In this document: positions 1 to 5,914 of the stretch, one piece after another | Layout of the letters: each line of letters opens with the position of its first letter | How positions within the stretch are numbered: position 1 is the stretch's first letter | Source: Clostridia bacterium | GTDB lineage: Bacteria; Bacillota; Clostridia; Monoglobales; Monoglobaceae | Length of the DNA stretch: 15,698 nucleotides | Direction: 5' to 3' | NCBI GenBank assembly: GCA_900769795.1 | Contig: CAAGHZ010000013.1 | Span: forward strand, 1-15,698 | Position numbers and translations under genes: made by a program | Notes under the pieces: generated by a model | Databases searched by the model: none | Seen by the model: the letters and a program-made list of their open reading frames with translations, nothing else | Told to the model about the DNA's origin: nothing

Positions 1-72
1 AACGTTGAAGTCACAACGCACGAGCACTCTCTTACCCTGTGCAGAAATGTTATCTACTGTTTTTTTGTTCAT
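1..72 (-). CDS. pgk: Phosphoglycerate kinase, N-terminal fragment
   Basis: Only the first 24 codons lie in the window; the gene continues past position 1 on the minus strand. The visible peptide starts MNKKTVDNISAQGKRVLVR and goes on with CDFNV. This matches the start of bacterial phosphoglycerate kinases, where an RVDFNVP-like segment contributes to 3-phosphoglycerate binding. The enzyme makes ATP from 1,3-bisphosphoglycerate in cytosolic glycolysis. The start codon at 72-70 is preceded by GGAGG at 85-81. A strong promoter lies about 110 bases upstream. The call rests on a short peptide but the match is characteristic; gap (GAPDH) would be a plausible neighbour outside the window. Confidence 0.85.
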   Translation of the reverse strand, partial: MNKKTVDNISAQGKRVLVRCDFNV

Positions 73-181
73 TTGAAATTCCTCCAAATACTATATTTTT
101 TGTCTCTCTGAAAAACAGAGCTGATTTTATATCGGCTTATAATAACTTTGCCATAAATTTTGACATTGTTAACCAAATAAC

Positions 182-210
182 ATTTTACCCTATTTTCCAA
201 AATTTATCAA
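182..210 (-). promoter_or_regulatory. Sigma-A promoter of pgk
   Basis: On the minus strand a TTGATA -35 box (210-205) and a TAAAAT -10 box (187-182) are separated by 17 bases. The predicted transcript start near 175 leaves a 5' leader of roughly 100 bases before pgk. The leader contains no long hairpin that I can see. Confidence 0.65.
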
Positions 211-263
211 GTATTATTGCAATATTTTTTGCAAAACTTTTTATAAATTTTCATAAAAACCCC

Positions 264-291
264 TTGATTTTTTTATAAAATATGATATACT
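264..291 (+). promoter_or_regulatory. Promoter of tRNA-Ser
   Basis: TTGATT (264-269) and TATACT (286-291) are separated by 16 bases on the plus strand. They lie about 50 bases before the tRNA-Ser gene. No other transcription unit is available for the tRNA. Confidence 0.6.
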
Positions 292-340
292 AAAATGGTT
301 GCAAATTTAATAATCTGTATTTTAAAACACAGACCCCTGT

Positions 341-432
341 GGAGAGGTGGTCGAGATGGTTTAAGGCGCAGCATTGGAAATGCTGTGTACGTTTATAGCG
401 TACCGTGGGTTCGAATCCCATCCTCTCCTCCA
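341..432 (+). tRNA. tRNA-Ser (anticodon GGA)
   Basis: The acceptor stem GGAGAGG (341-347) pairs fully with CCTCTCC (422-428), and CCA (430-432) is encoded. The anticodon stem CAGCA/TGCTG encloses the loop TTGGAAA with anticodon GGA at 376-378, which reads UCC and UCU codons. A long variable arm (GTACG paired with CGTAC) identifies a class II tRNA, and TTCGAAT forms the T loop. The discriminator base at 429 is T, whereas bacterial serine tRNAs usually have G there. It has its own promoter and a terminator directly after it. Confidence 0.95.
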
Positions 433-435
433 GAA

Positions 436-466
436 AAAAGACTACGGATAAAATCCGTAGTCTTTT
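436..466. terminator. Bidirectional terminator between tRNA-Ser and the hydrolase gene
   Basis: A 14-bp perfect stem, AAAAGACTACGGAT with its complement, closes over a 3-base loop and ends in TTTTCTTT on the plus strand. On the minus strand it ends in a run of A-complement T residues. It serves tRNA-Ser on the plus strand and the convergent hydrolase gene, whose stop codon is at 471-469. Confidence 0.85.
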
Positions 467-468
467 CT

Positions 469-1215
469 TTAAAACTTATTCATAAAATCATATACTATTT
501 TGCCAAATTTACTTTCACCGTCTTCATCTACTTCCCCTACGTACTGACAATGTCTGCCATGCATTTCTTTGAGCACAACCTTACTCATATCATACTCAAA
601 ATGTTTCAAGGTAGATAATGTAAGCATAGTCTGCTCATATCGATTCTGCATATCATTATCCGACACAATAAACAGCATTGGCGCGTATCTTTCTGCAAGT
701 CCAATATAATAAATCGGAGCTCTCTCGTCAACAATCACTCTTCTTGAGTCAACTCCCGCCTCTTTGAGCACATTAAAGTGCGCCGTCGGCTGGCCTGCAT
801 CATGAATATATCCTGCCACATCCATTGGAGACAACCCCTCTGCGCCAAGCCATCTGTCGTCAAAACAAAGCATCATAGAGAGATATCCGCCGGCAGAACT
901 TCCGCCAACAAAAATTTTATTACTGTAACCATATTCATTTGCGTTATCCAATGCCCATTTTACCGCGGACGCAGAATCCTCTATGAAATCAGGGTACTTT
1001 GCATCCGGATACATTCTATACTGTGCACTTATAAGGGCAACTCCTTTTTCTGCAAGATACTTACCCAAAAGATCGAACTCATGACTTCCGTGTTCCAAGC
1101 CACCGCCGTGGAAGTAAACAAAAGTAGCTGTGCTTGCACCATCAGGCATATATAGGTTTAAAATTCTATCTTTATCAACTGTCCCGATATATGAAATATT
1201 CTCAATAACTCTCAT
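469..1215 (-). CDS. Alpha/beta hydrolase, HSL-type esterase/lipase
   Basis: This 248-residue protein is a cytosolic alpha/beta hydrolase of the hormone-sensitive-lipase type. The oxyanion-hole motif HGGG is at residues 36-39. The nucleophile elbow GSSAG is at 105-109, making Ser107 the likely nucleophile. Asp186 or Asp188 in SDND and His219 or His222 in MHGRH can complete the triad. There is no signal peptide. The family cleaves short-chain or aryl esters; the substrate cannot be read from sequence, although deacetylation of plant-derived esters would suit the carbohydrate genes further along. The start at 1215 has an AGGAGAG site inside the last codons of the upstream gene, only two bases away, so the two are translationally coupled. 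Confidence 0.85.
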   Translation of the reverse strand: MRVIENISYIGTVDKDRILNLYMPDGASTATFVYFHGGGLEHGSHEFDLLGKYLAEKGVALISAQYRMYPDAKYPDFIEDSASAVKWALDNANEYGYSNKIFVGGSSAGGYLSMMLCFDDRWLGAEGLSPMDVAGYIHDAGQPTAHFNVLKEAGVDSRRVIVDERAPIYYIGLAERYAPMLFIVSDNDMQNRYEQTMLTLSTLKHFEYDMSKVVLKEMHGRHCQYVGEVDEDGESKFGKIVYDFMNKF

Positions 1216-1217
1216 TC

Positions 1218-1511
1218 TTACTCTCCTTTTTTGTCAAGACGTCTGTTTCTGAAGTAAAGGCAAAGGTCTGTGCCAACCATAATGAGGTTTAAGCAGTAGA
1301 AGAACAAAACATACCACTTCTGTGCAATGCTTGCCATATATGCCTCATTGGTAAACTTAGAAAGTATACCCGATATGTAGCCTATAAAAATAAGGCAAAG
1401 GAACACAAGGCTCTTACCCTTTGCGGACCTTGCGCGATACGACTTTATAACGCTCATAGGCCACGACGCTCCAAACAAAACAATCATTCCGATTTCAAGA
1501 AACTCTGACAT
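1218..1511 (-). CDS. Small three-helix membrane protein, PQ-loop/SemiSWEET-like
   Basis: I place the start at 1511 (protein MSEFLEIGM..., 97 residues) because GGAGAGG lies five bases upstream at 1523-1517. The open frame extends further upstream, but that part runs across the promoter. Three hydrophobic helices are visible at about residues 5-23, 36-52 and 66-87. The first is followed by SWPMSVIKSYRARSAKGKS, a pattern like the PQ-loop repeat in which the usual Pro-Gln is replaced by Trp-Pro. Three-helix proteins of this kind (SemiSWEETs) work as dimers and move sugars or other small solutes. Function here is inferred from architecture only. It forms an operon with the hydrolase downstream and is divergent from the LysR gene. 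Confidence 0.7.
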   Translation of the reverse strand: MSEFLEIGMIVLFGASWPMSVIKSYRARSAKGKSLVFLCLIFIGYISGILSKFTNEAYMASIAQKWYVLFFYCLNLIMVGTDLCLYFRNRRLDKKGE

Positions 1512-1541
1512 TATATCCTCTCCTTTTATTTTGTTGTCTAC

Positions 1542-1569
1542 ATTATAGCACATTTCACCATAATGTAAA
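1542..1569 (-). promoter_or_regulatory. Promoter of the membrane protein-hydrolase operon
   Basis: On the minus strand TTTACA (1569-1564) and a perfect TATAAT (1547-1542) are 16 bases apart. The predicted start near 1535 gives a leader of about 24 bases that holds the GGAGAGG site. Confidence 0.7.
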
Positions 1570-1578
1570 GCATTATAT

Positions 1579-1599
1579 AAGTTATGCACAGCATAACTT
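1579..1599. promoter_or_regulatory. Perfect palindrome, probable LysR-type operator
   Basis: AAGTTATGC and GCATAACTT form a perfect 9-bp inverted repeat around ACA. It contains the T-N11-A core typical of LysR-family binding sites. The last two bases overlap the -35 box of the LysR gene. Its centre is about 54 bases upstream of the predicted start of the divergent operon. This suits autorepression together with activation of the divergent operon. Confidence 0.65.
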
Positions 1600-1626
1600 G
1601 ACAGTTATTGTAACCTGTGATAAAAT
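1598..1626 (+). promoter_or_regulatory. Promoter of the LysR-type gene
   Basis: Consensus TTGACA (1598-1603) and TAAAAT (1621-1626) are separated by 17 bases. The predicted start near 1633 falls at the ribosome binding site itself, so the 5' leader would be only about 12 bases. Confidence 0.75.
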
Positions 1627-1644
1627 GCGGGCAGAGGTGATGTC

Positions 1645-2493
1645 ATGGAACTGTTGCAACTTAAATACTTCTGCAGTGCCGCAGAAACTCAGAACTTTTC
1701 GGAAACAGCAAAAAAATTTGGAGTGCCATCGTCAGGAATCTCCCAATCAATAAAAAGACTTGAGGAGGAACTCGGCACACTGCTTTTTACAAGAAGCGCG
1801 AACAAAGTCTCCATTAACGCACAGGGCAAGGTACTTTACAAGGAGGTCTCAACGGCCCTTATGCTTTTAGAGAACGCAAAAAATAAGCTCAAGGACGAAG
1901 ATAGTTTCGTGTCCGGAGAAGTAAGAATTTTGGCACAAACAAACCGTCGCATAGTAACAAGAGCAATAGAACGATTTAAAGAACAATATAACGATGTAAA
2001 CTTTCTGATAAACCACAGTCTGTCTGCCAAACCCGGAGACTTTGATATAATCATATCCGACGACGAAACAAATCTGCATAACTTCTCTGAAACATTGCTG
2101 GTATCCGAAAAATTTCTGCTTGCAGTGCGAAAGAAGGATATTCCTTTAACACCGGATTTAACTCTCGAAGATTTCAGGAATCGAAACTTTATAACCATGC
2201 CAAAGGGCAGCAGTCACTTTATACACACAAATCGAATATGTCGCGCCGAGGGTTTTGCCCCTGATATTACAATACAAATCGACGACCCGTATTATCTGAG
2301 AAAGTATGTAGAAATGGGACTTGGCATAGCTTTTGTGCCCGAGATTTCATGGCAAGGTATGTTCTCAACGGACGTTTCGCTTATTGACATAGGTAACTAT
2401 ACAAGGAACACTTATATATTTCAAAACCCAAACAGATATAAAACCAAAGCGGTTATGGTTTTTTTAGACACTCTTTTAAATCGGGTTAAGTAA
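1645..2493 (+). CDS. LysR-family transcriptional regulator
   Basis: This 282-residue protein has the standard LysR layout. A winged helix-turn-helix spans residues 1-60 (MELLQLKYFCSAAE, then SSGISQSIKRLEEELG), followed by a linker helix and a periplasmic-binding-like effector domain from about residue 88 to the end. The length is slightly short for the family (about 290-310). An AGAGGTG site precedes the start at 1645. The gene is divergent from the membrane protein-hydrolase operon, and the palindrome between them is the natural operator, so it probably controls that operon and itself. The inducer is unknown. A strong terminator follows directly. Confidence 0.92.
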   Translation: MELLQLKYFCSAAETQNFSETAKKFGVPSSGISQSIKRLEEELGTLLFTRSANKVSINAQGKVLYKEVSTALMLLENAKNKLKDEDSFVSGEVRILAQTNRRIVTRAIERFKEQYNDVNFLINHSLSAKPGDFDIIISDDETNLHNFSETLLVSEKFLLAVRKKDIPLTPDLTLEDFRNRNFITMPKGSSHFIHTNRICRAEGFAPDITIQIDDPYYLRKYVEMGLGIAFVPEISWQGMFSTDVSLIDIGNYTRNTYIFQNPNRYKTKAVMVFLDTLLNRVK

Positions 2494-2525
2494 AAAGACG
2501 GAAACGCATTGCGTTTCCGTCTTTT
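2493..2525. terminator. Bidirectional terminator between convergent LysR and Fe-S genes
   Basis: AAAAGACGGAAACGC pairs perfectly with its complement (15 bp) around a 3-base ATT loop, with A and T runs at the outer ends. It begins at the LysR stop codon and ends seven bases before the stop of the convergent iron-sulfur protein gene. Confidence 0.9.
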
Positions 2526-2531
2526 GGTTTA

Positions 2532-3185
2532 TCAAAGCTTGTTATGAGGACAGTTCTTTATGCAAATTCCGCAGACAGACCCTCTGCCGATGTGCTGATA
2601 CGCCTTCTTCATATAGTCAGAACAAGCCTTTCTGTCAAGCAAATCCTCTTCAGGGTTTGCAGGGTCAAACTTCTTTCCGTAAATCGCTTGTGCAGGGCAA
2701 ACAGATGTACACACCTTACAACCTTTGCATATATCATCGGCAAGGGGCCCTCCCGCTTCTAAAGGCATATTGGTAAATATTGTACCCAAGCGAACCTTTG
2801 AGCCATACTCACTATGGATAAACAGGGCGTTCTTTCCTATGTGACCAAGCCCTGCAAGATATGCTGCCCTTTTGTGCGAAACCTCTCCTCTGTATGTCGA
2901 ATGTCCGCCAACAGTCTGGGATGCAGGAATCGGCATATATAAATATCCCTTGCTTTCTATATAGTTTCCAACCAAAAAACCTATCCTGTCAATAAGTGCA
3001 TTGGCAGTTCTGTAATGGGTAAAATATGTATATGTCGGTGCGTCCTCGATCTGAGACAACACAAAATCCGAGAGTTTTACCCCGTAAGAAATTGCCGTAG
3101 ACAGGCCGTCGTGCTCAAACTCCGCGAACCCACAGAAGGCACCGCCATTGCTTTTTACGATCTCTTTTATATCCTTCTCAAACAT
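2532..3185 (-). CDS. QueG-like double [4Fe-4S] cluster protein
   Basis: The C-terminal part carries two cluster motifs: C153-x2-C156-x2-C159-x3-C163-P and C188 with C205-x2-C208-x3-C212-P. The stretch SHKRAAYLAGLGHIGKNAL (residues 103-121) is the signature found in epoxyqueuosine reductases (QueG) just before the ferredoxin part. At 217 residues it is much shorter than QueG (about 310-380) and has no C-terminal HEAT-like region. By alignment from memory, the catalytic aspartate of QueG falls on Tyr98, so a true epoxyqueuosine reductase role is doubtful. It is the last gene of the operon with the DtxR-type regulator, and a redox or iron-linked role is more likely. Automatic annotation would probably call it QueG. 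Confidence 0.75.
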   Translation of the reverse strand: MFEKDIKEIVKSNGGAFCGFAEFEHDGLSTAISYGVKLSDFVLSQIEDAPTYTYFTHYRTANALIDRIGFLVGNYIESKGYLYMPIPASQTVGGHSTYRGEVSHKRAAYLAGLGHIGKNALFIHSEYGSKVRLGTIFTNMPLEAGGPLADDICKGCKVCTSVCPAQAIYGKKFDPANPEEDLLDRKACSDYMKKAYQHIGRGSVCGICIKNCPHNKL

Positions 3186-3210
3186 AAAAATCCCCTGTGC
3201 ATCAAATTCA

Positions 3211-3576
3211 CTATTTTTCGAGTTCCTCTATATGTCTCTTTATTGCATCAAAAGAGTCCTGACTTATCACATGTTCCATACGACAGGCATCTTCCGATGC
3301 GACCTCTTTATCAACACCAAAACTGATAAGCATCTTCGTCAGAACCGTATGCCTTTCAAATATCTGATTCGCCTTTTCTTTACCCTCTTCTGTAAGGCTG
3401 ATATACCCATCAGCGTCTACAACGATATATCCTTCTTTTTTCAAAAGGCCAACCGCCCGACTGACGCTTGGCTTTGAATAATTCATACGCTCTGCCACAT
3501 CAATTGAACGAACACTGTTTTTTGTCTTGCATAAGACATATATAGATTCAAGATACATTTCGCCCGATTCCTTCAT
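3211..3576 (-). CDS. Short DtxR/MntR-family metal-dependent repressor
   Basis: The 121 residues cover the winged helix-turn-helix (about 5-65; SKPSVSRAVGLLKKEGY) and the dimerisation/metal domain. The C-terminal SH3-like domain of full DtxR (about 226 residues) is absent. By alignment, Met7, Cys98, Glu101 and His102 (EDACRMEHVIS) take the places of the DtxR primary-site ligands Met10, Cys102, Glu105 and His106, the iron-type set. MntR has Asp8 and Glu99 at two of these places. The ancillary site looks incomplete: His76 remains, but the equivalents of Glu83 and His98 are Thr80 and Ser94. A clear AAGGAGAT site sits at 3593-3586. It most likely represses feoAB through the palindromes at 5540-5589. 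Confidence 0.88.
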   Translation of the reverse strand: MKESGEMYLESIYVLCKTKNSVRSIDVAERMNYSKPSVSRAVGLLKKEGYIVVDADGYISLTEEGKEKANQIFERHTVLTKMLISFGVDKEVASEDACRMEHVISQDSFDAIKRHIEELEK

Positions 3577-3610
3577 GGATATATCATCTCCTTCTTTAGT
3601 TTATGTAGGC

Positions 3611-4117
3611 TTAGAATTGTTTTTCCTCTTTAATCAATTCTTCTATTGGTTTGTCTTCAACATACAGCCCTGACAAAAGCGCCTTATCGTCTTTTATTCG
3701 TATTGTTACATACGCATCTCTCTGGCCACTGATCATAGATTCTGCTTCGGGCGCCATTGTTTCTTCCATATAGTATCTGTCAAGGGGCATAACAAAATAA
3801 TTTTCTTCCTTGCTTGTTATGTATAGTGTGCCCTCGGGCTTTTCCTCAACAACTTCCTTAATTGTGGCAAAACCATCAGCGCCAATTTCTAAAACTCCGT
3901 ACCTCTTATCCTCGCGCTCTAAATAATCCACTTCGCAATCATAATTAAGCGATACATACCTTCCGCGAAAAGCGTCATAGGGATCAAAGGGCTCTACCCT
4001 CATCCTGACTTCTTCTCCGTTTCTTAATGTATCATACTTATCCCATATCATATATGACGGAACACAAATCTGCAAGGCAGCAGTAACTACGAGAACAAAC
4101 AAAAGCATCTTTTTCAT
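3611..4117 (-). CDS. GDYXXLXY-domain protein
   Basis: The 168-residue protein has an N-terminal hydrophobic helix (residues 4-24), which is a signal anchor or uncleaved signal, and an extracytoplasmic remainder. PFDPYDAFRGRYVSLNY (residues 43-59) matches the GDYXXLXY family, with Arg in place of the Asp in the name motif. DRYYMEE (113-119) is the second typical feature. The biochemical function of the family is unknown; it is usually encoded next to DUF2157/DUF4401 membrane proteins, as here. Its ATG overlaps the TGA of the DUF2157 gene (ATGA), and AGGAGG lies just upstream, so the two are made in a coupled way and probably form a complex. Confidence 0.82.
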   Translation of the reverse strand: MKKMLLFVLVVTAALQICVPSYMIWDKYDTLRNGEEVRMRVEPFDPYDAFRGRYVSLNYDCEVDYLEREDKRYGVLEIGADGFATIKEVVEEKPEGTLYITSKEENYFVMPLDRYYMEETMAPEAESMISGQRDAYVTIRIKDDKALLSGLYVEDKPIEELIKEEKQF

Positions 4118-5388
4118 ACTGCATCCTCCTTAATTCTCTTTTTTGTTTTTACGAGGTACAGGTTAAACAGTAAAAATCCTACTCCTACGGCAAGGAAGAC
4201 AATGCCTCTTACAAAAAGCTGCAAACCACTGTCGAAAAACCTCTGTACTATCAACACGCACAAGGTTATCATGCCAATGTTGGCACTATACATATCAAAC
4301 TTCCTTATTCCATCAAATATAAACATAACACTGATTGCAAATAAAATCACATTGTATATTATCATAAATACCAGACCGGCTGCTTCATTGCTTAGATCGA
4401 GAACAAACCATATTCCACGCACAAGTAATGAGACAATCACCGCTGCAGAAAATACACAATTATCCTTTTTGATCGTGTTAATTATAAACATTCCCAGCCC
4501 TGACGATATCACTAATATGGTAAATGTTAAAAATACATTGCTATCAAAACCACTTCCATAATACCACGATTCCCGATAGGACAAAACAAGCATCAGGATA
4601 ATGTAACAAATTTTTCCAATACCTGCAAAAACCTCCCTACAGCTTGGAAGTTGCTTTGATGCTGACAACAACAAAAGTACATAACCAAAAAGAATAAAAG
4701 ACATATCGCCACCGGCATACTTTAACATAAACACCAGAATCAGCGCAAGCGCTGATATAGCCGTAGCAAATGACAAATATGTACTTCTGCCGCCCTTGTC
4801 TCTGCACTTTCTGAGTGCATATACACCACCTATTGCAAAGAGCACTATTGATAATGTGGCATCAATAGCGGGATTGTTTGCAAAAAAGAGTGCACCGTTG
4901 ATTGTCGTCCAATAATAAACTATCAACGGCGAAATCGCCTCCATCACAAGCATAGATGGAAGAAAGAGTATTCCGCATATCAAAAGATAATTTGTAAAAT
5001 CGCCGGGGATATGAAAAATCTGTCCGACAATTGCAATCGACGAAAAAACTCCTGCCATATTAAGAAGAGCCGCACTCTCGCGAAATGCAAGGCTTCTCAT
5101 TTTGCATTTATAAACAAAGAATACTACTGCCTGTGATATCACGAGCGGCAAAAATCCGATAAATGCTCTGACGGCAATCGGCATTGCATACCACCAGTTG
5201 TTTGCACTCAGCATTACAATACCCATACCAATAAGGGCAGACCCAATTATAGAAAACAAAACCAACATAAGGTTTATGTTTTTCTTTGGCTCATACATTA
5301 CCTTCAGCCTATTGGCGGTCTCCTGATTTACAATTTCATTCTCGCACCAATTATCTATCTCTTTCAAAAGCCATTTTTCTTTTTTCAC
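4114..5388 (-). CDS. DUF2157 polytopic membrane protein
   Basis: A soluble N-terminal segment of about 35 residues (WLLKEIDNWCENEIVNQETA) is followed by roughly eleven to twelve hydrophobic helices up to residue 415, ending in a basic tail. The N-terminal segment plus the first helices match DUF2157, an uncharacterised family. The start is GTG at 5388, chosen because AGGAGGGG lies four bases upstream at 5400-5393. The ATG two bases further upstream (5390) runs directly into TGA. It is the first gene of a four-gene operon with the GDYXXLXY protein, the DtxR-type repressor and the Fe-S protein, and is divergent from feoA. No substrate or enzymatic motif is visible. Confidence 0.8.
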   Translation of the reverse strand: MKKEKWLLKEIDNWCENEIVNQETANRLKVMYEPKKNINLMLVLFSIIGSALIGMGIVMLSANNWWYAMPIAVRAFIGFLPLVISQAVVFFVYKCKMRSLAFRESAALLNMAGVFSSIAIVGQIFHIPGDFTNYLLICGILFLPSMLVMEAISPLIVYYWTTINGALFFANNPAIDATLSIVLFAIGGVYALRKCRDKGGRSTYLSFATAISALALILVFMLKYAGGDMSFILFGYVLLLLSASKQLPSCREVFAGIGKICYIILMLVLSYRESWYYGSGFDSNVFLTFTILVISSGLGMFIINTIKKDNCVFSAAVIVSLLVRGIWFVLDLSNEAAGLVFMIIYNVILFAISVMFIFDGIRKFDMYSANIGMITLCVLIVQRFFDSGLQLFVRGIVFLAVGVGFLLFNLYLVKTKKRIKEDAV

Positions 5389-5425
5389 ATAACCCCTCCT
5401 AACTACCCTTAGTTTTTATGCATTC

Positions 5426-5454
5426 ATTATAACATTACGACTTCTGAAAATCAA
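5426..5454 (-). promoter_or_regulatory. Promoter of the DUF2157-GDYXXLXY-DtxR-FeS operon
   Basis: On the minus strand TTGATT (5454-5449) and a perfect TATAAT (5431-5426) are 17 bases apart. The four downstream genes are close (overlap of 4, then gaps of 34 and 25 bases) with no terminator between them. The feo operators begin about 85 bases upstream, so they do not cover this promoter. Confidence 0.75.
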
Positions 5455-5502
5455 GCACCATAATATCAATATAATTGTTGCATTAAAAAAGCAAAAAACC
5501 TA

Positions 5503-5531
5503 TTGACAAATATTTCTTGTGGTGATATAAT
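5503..5531 (+). promoter_or_regulatory. Promoter of the feoAB operon
   Basis: Consensus TTGACA (5503-5508) and TATAAT (5526-5531) with a 17-base spacer make one of the strongest promoters in the window. The predicted start is near 5538, directly before the first palindromic operator. A strong promoter blocked by repressors fits iron-controlled expression. Confidence 0.82.
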
Positions 5532-5539
5532 ACATTGTG

Positions 5540-5555
5540 GTTAGCGGTGGCTAAC
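5540..5555. promoter_or_regulatory. Palindromic operator 1 of feoAB (likely DtxR-type box)
   Basis: GTTAGC-GGTG-GCTAAC is a perfect 6-4-6 inverted repeat that covers about +2 to +17 of the feo transcript. GGTTAG/CTAAC half-sites resemble those of known DtxR/IdeR boxes. The repressor gene is in the divergent operon. Confidence 0.72.
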
Positions 5556-5573
5556 TATTTGTTTCGCGCAGCG

Positions 5574-5589
5574 GTTAGCAAAGGCTAAC
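5574..5589. promoter_or_regulatory. Palindromic operator 2 of feoAB (likely DtxR-type box)
   Basis: GTTAGC-AAAG-GCTAAC repeats the half-sites of operator 1 exactly with a different centre. The pairing extends outward by a G-T pair and two GC pairs (5571-5592). The centres of the two operators are 34 bp apart. This copy lies between the promoter and the feoA ribosome binding site. Confidence 0.72.
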
Positions 5590-5620
5590 TGCAATATAAA
5601 TACAGGATGGGTGATATGAT

Positions 5621-5833
5621 ATGAACTTAACTCAGGCGATAGAAGGAAAGGAATATATTATTACAAATATAAAAACCTCTGACGAAGAGTTAAACTCATT
5701 TTTATTTTCACTCGGTTGTTACAGCGGCGAGGCGATTACCGTAATCGCCCACATCAAAGGCGGATGTATAGTAGCAATAAAAGACGGCAGATATAATATA
5801 GACAATCAACTTGCAGAGGCAATTTGCATATAG
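5621..5833 (+). CDS. feoA: FeoA-domain ferrous iron transport accessory protein
   Basis: This 70-residue cytosolic protein is the size of a single FeoA SH3-like domain. The central part fits the family, in which a glycine-rich turn (LGCYSGEAITVIAHIKGGC) precedes the strand carrying residues such as AIKDGRYNI. FeoA proteins assist FeoB in ferrous iron uptake. A GGATGGGTGAT stretch precedes the ATG at 5621. It is the first gene after the iron-controlled promoter; feoB follows after 81 bases that include a small GC hairpin. Confidence 0.85.
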   Translation: MNLTQAIEGKEYIITNIKTSDEELNSFLFSLGCYSGEAITVIAHIKGGCIVAIKDGRYNIDNQLAEAICI

Positions 5834-5864
5834 GTTTCTTCTTATATTTATTGCTTATTTTTAT

Positions 5865-5878
5865 ACCGGAGAGCCGGT
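5865..5878 (+). other. Small GC hairpin between feoA and feoB
   Basis: ACCGG-AGAG-CCGGT is a perfect 5-bp stem with a 4-base loop about 37 bases before feoB. No T run follows, so it is not a standard terminator. It could tune mRNA stability or the feoA/feoB ratio. Confidence 0.35.
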
Positions 5879-5914
5879 GCTTTCCAATCACCATTATAAT
5901 CAGGAGGGGCAACA

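Noticed and set aside
39..278. Open frame antisense to pgk and its leader
   Set aside because: AT-rich, Phe/Ile-rich sequence without a ribosome site, lying opposite pgk and its promoter.
1512..1589. Upstream extension of the PQ-loop-like protein by 26 residues
   Set aside because: It would start within the promoter and read through the -10 box; the internal ATG at 1511 has a strong GGAGAGG site.
5540..5589. Riboswitch in the feoAB leader
   Set aside because: The leader is short, and its structure is explained by two identical DNA palindromes; no expression-platform terminator is visible.
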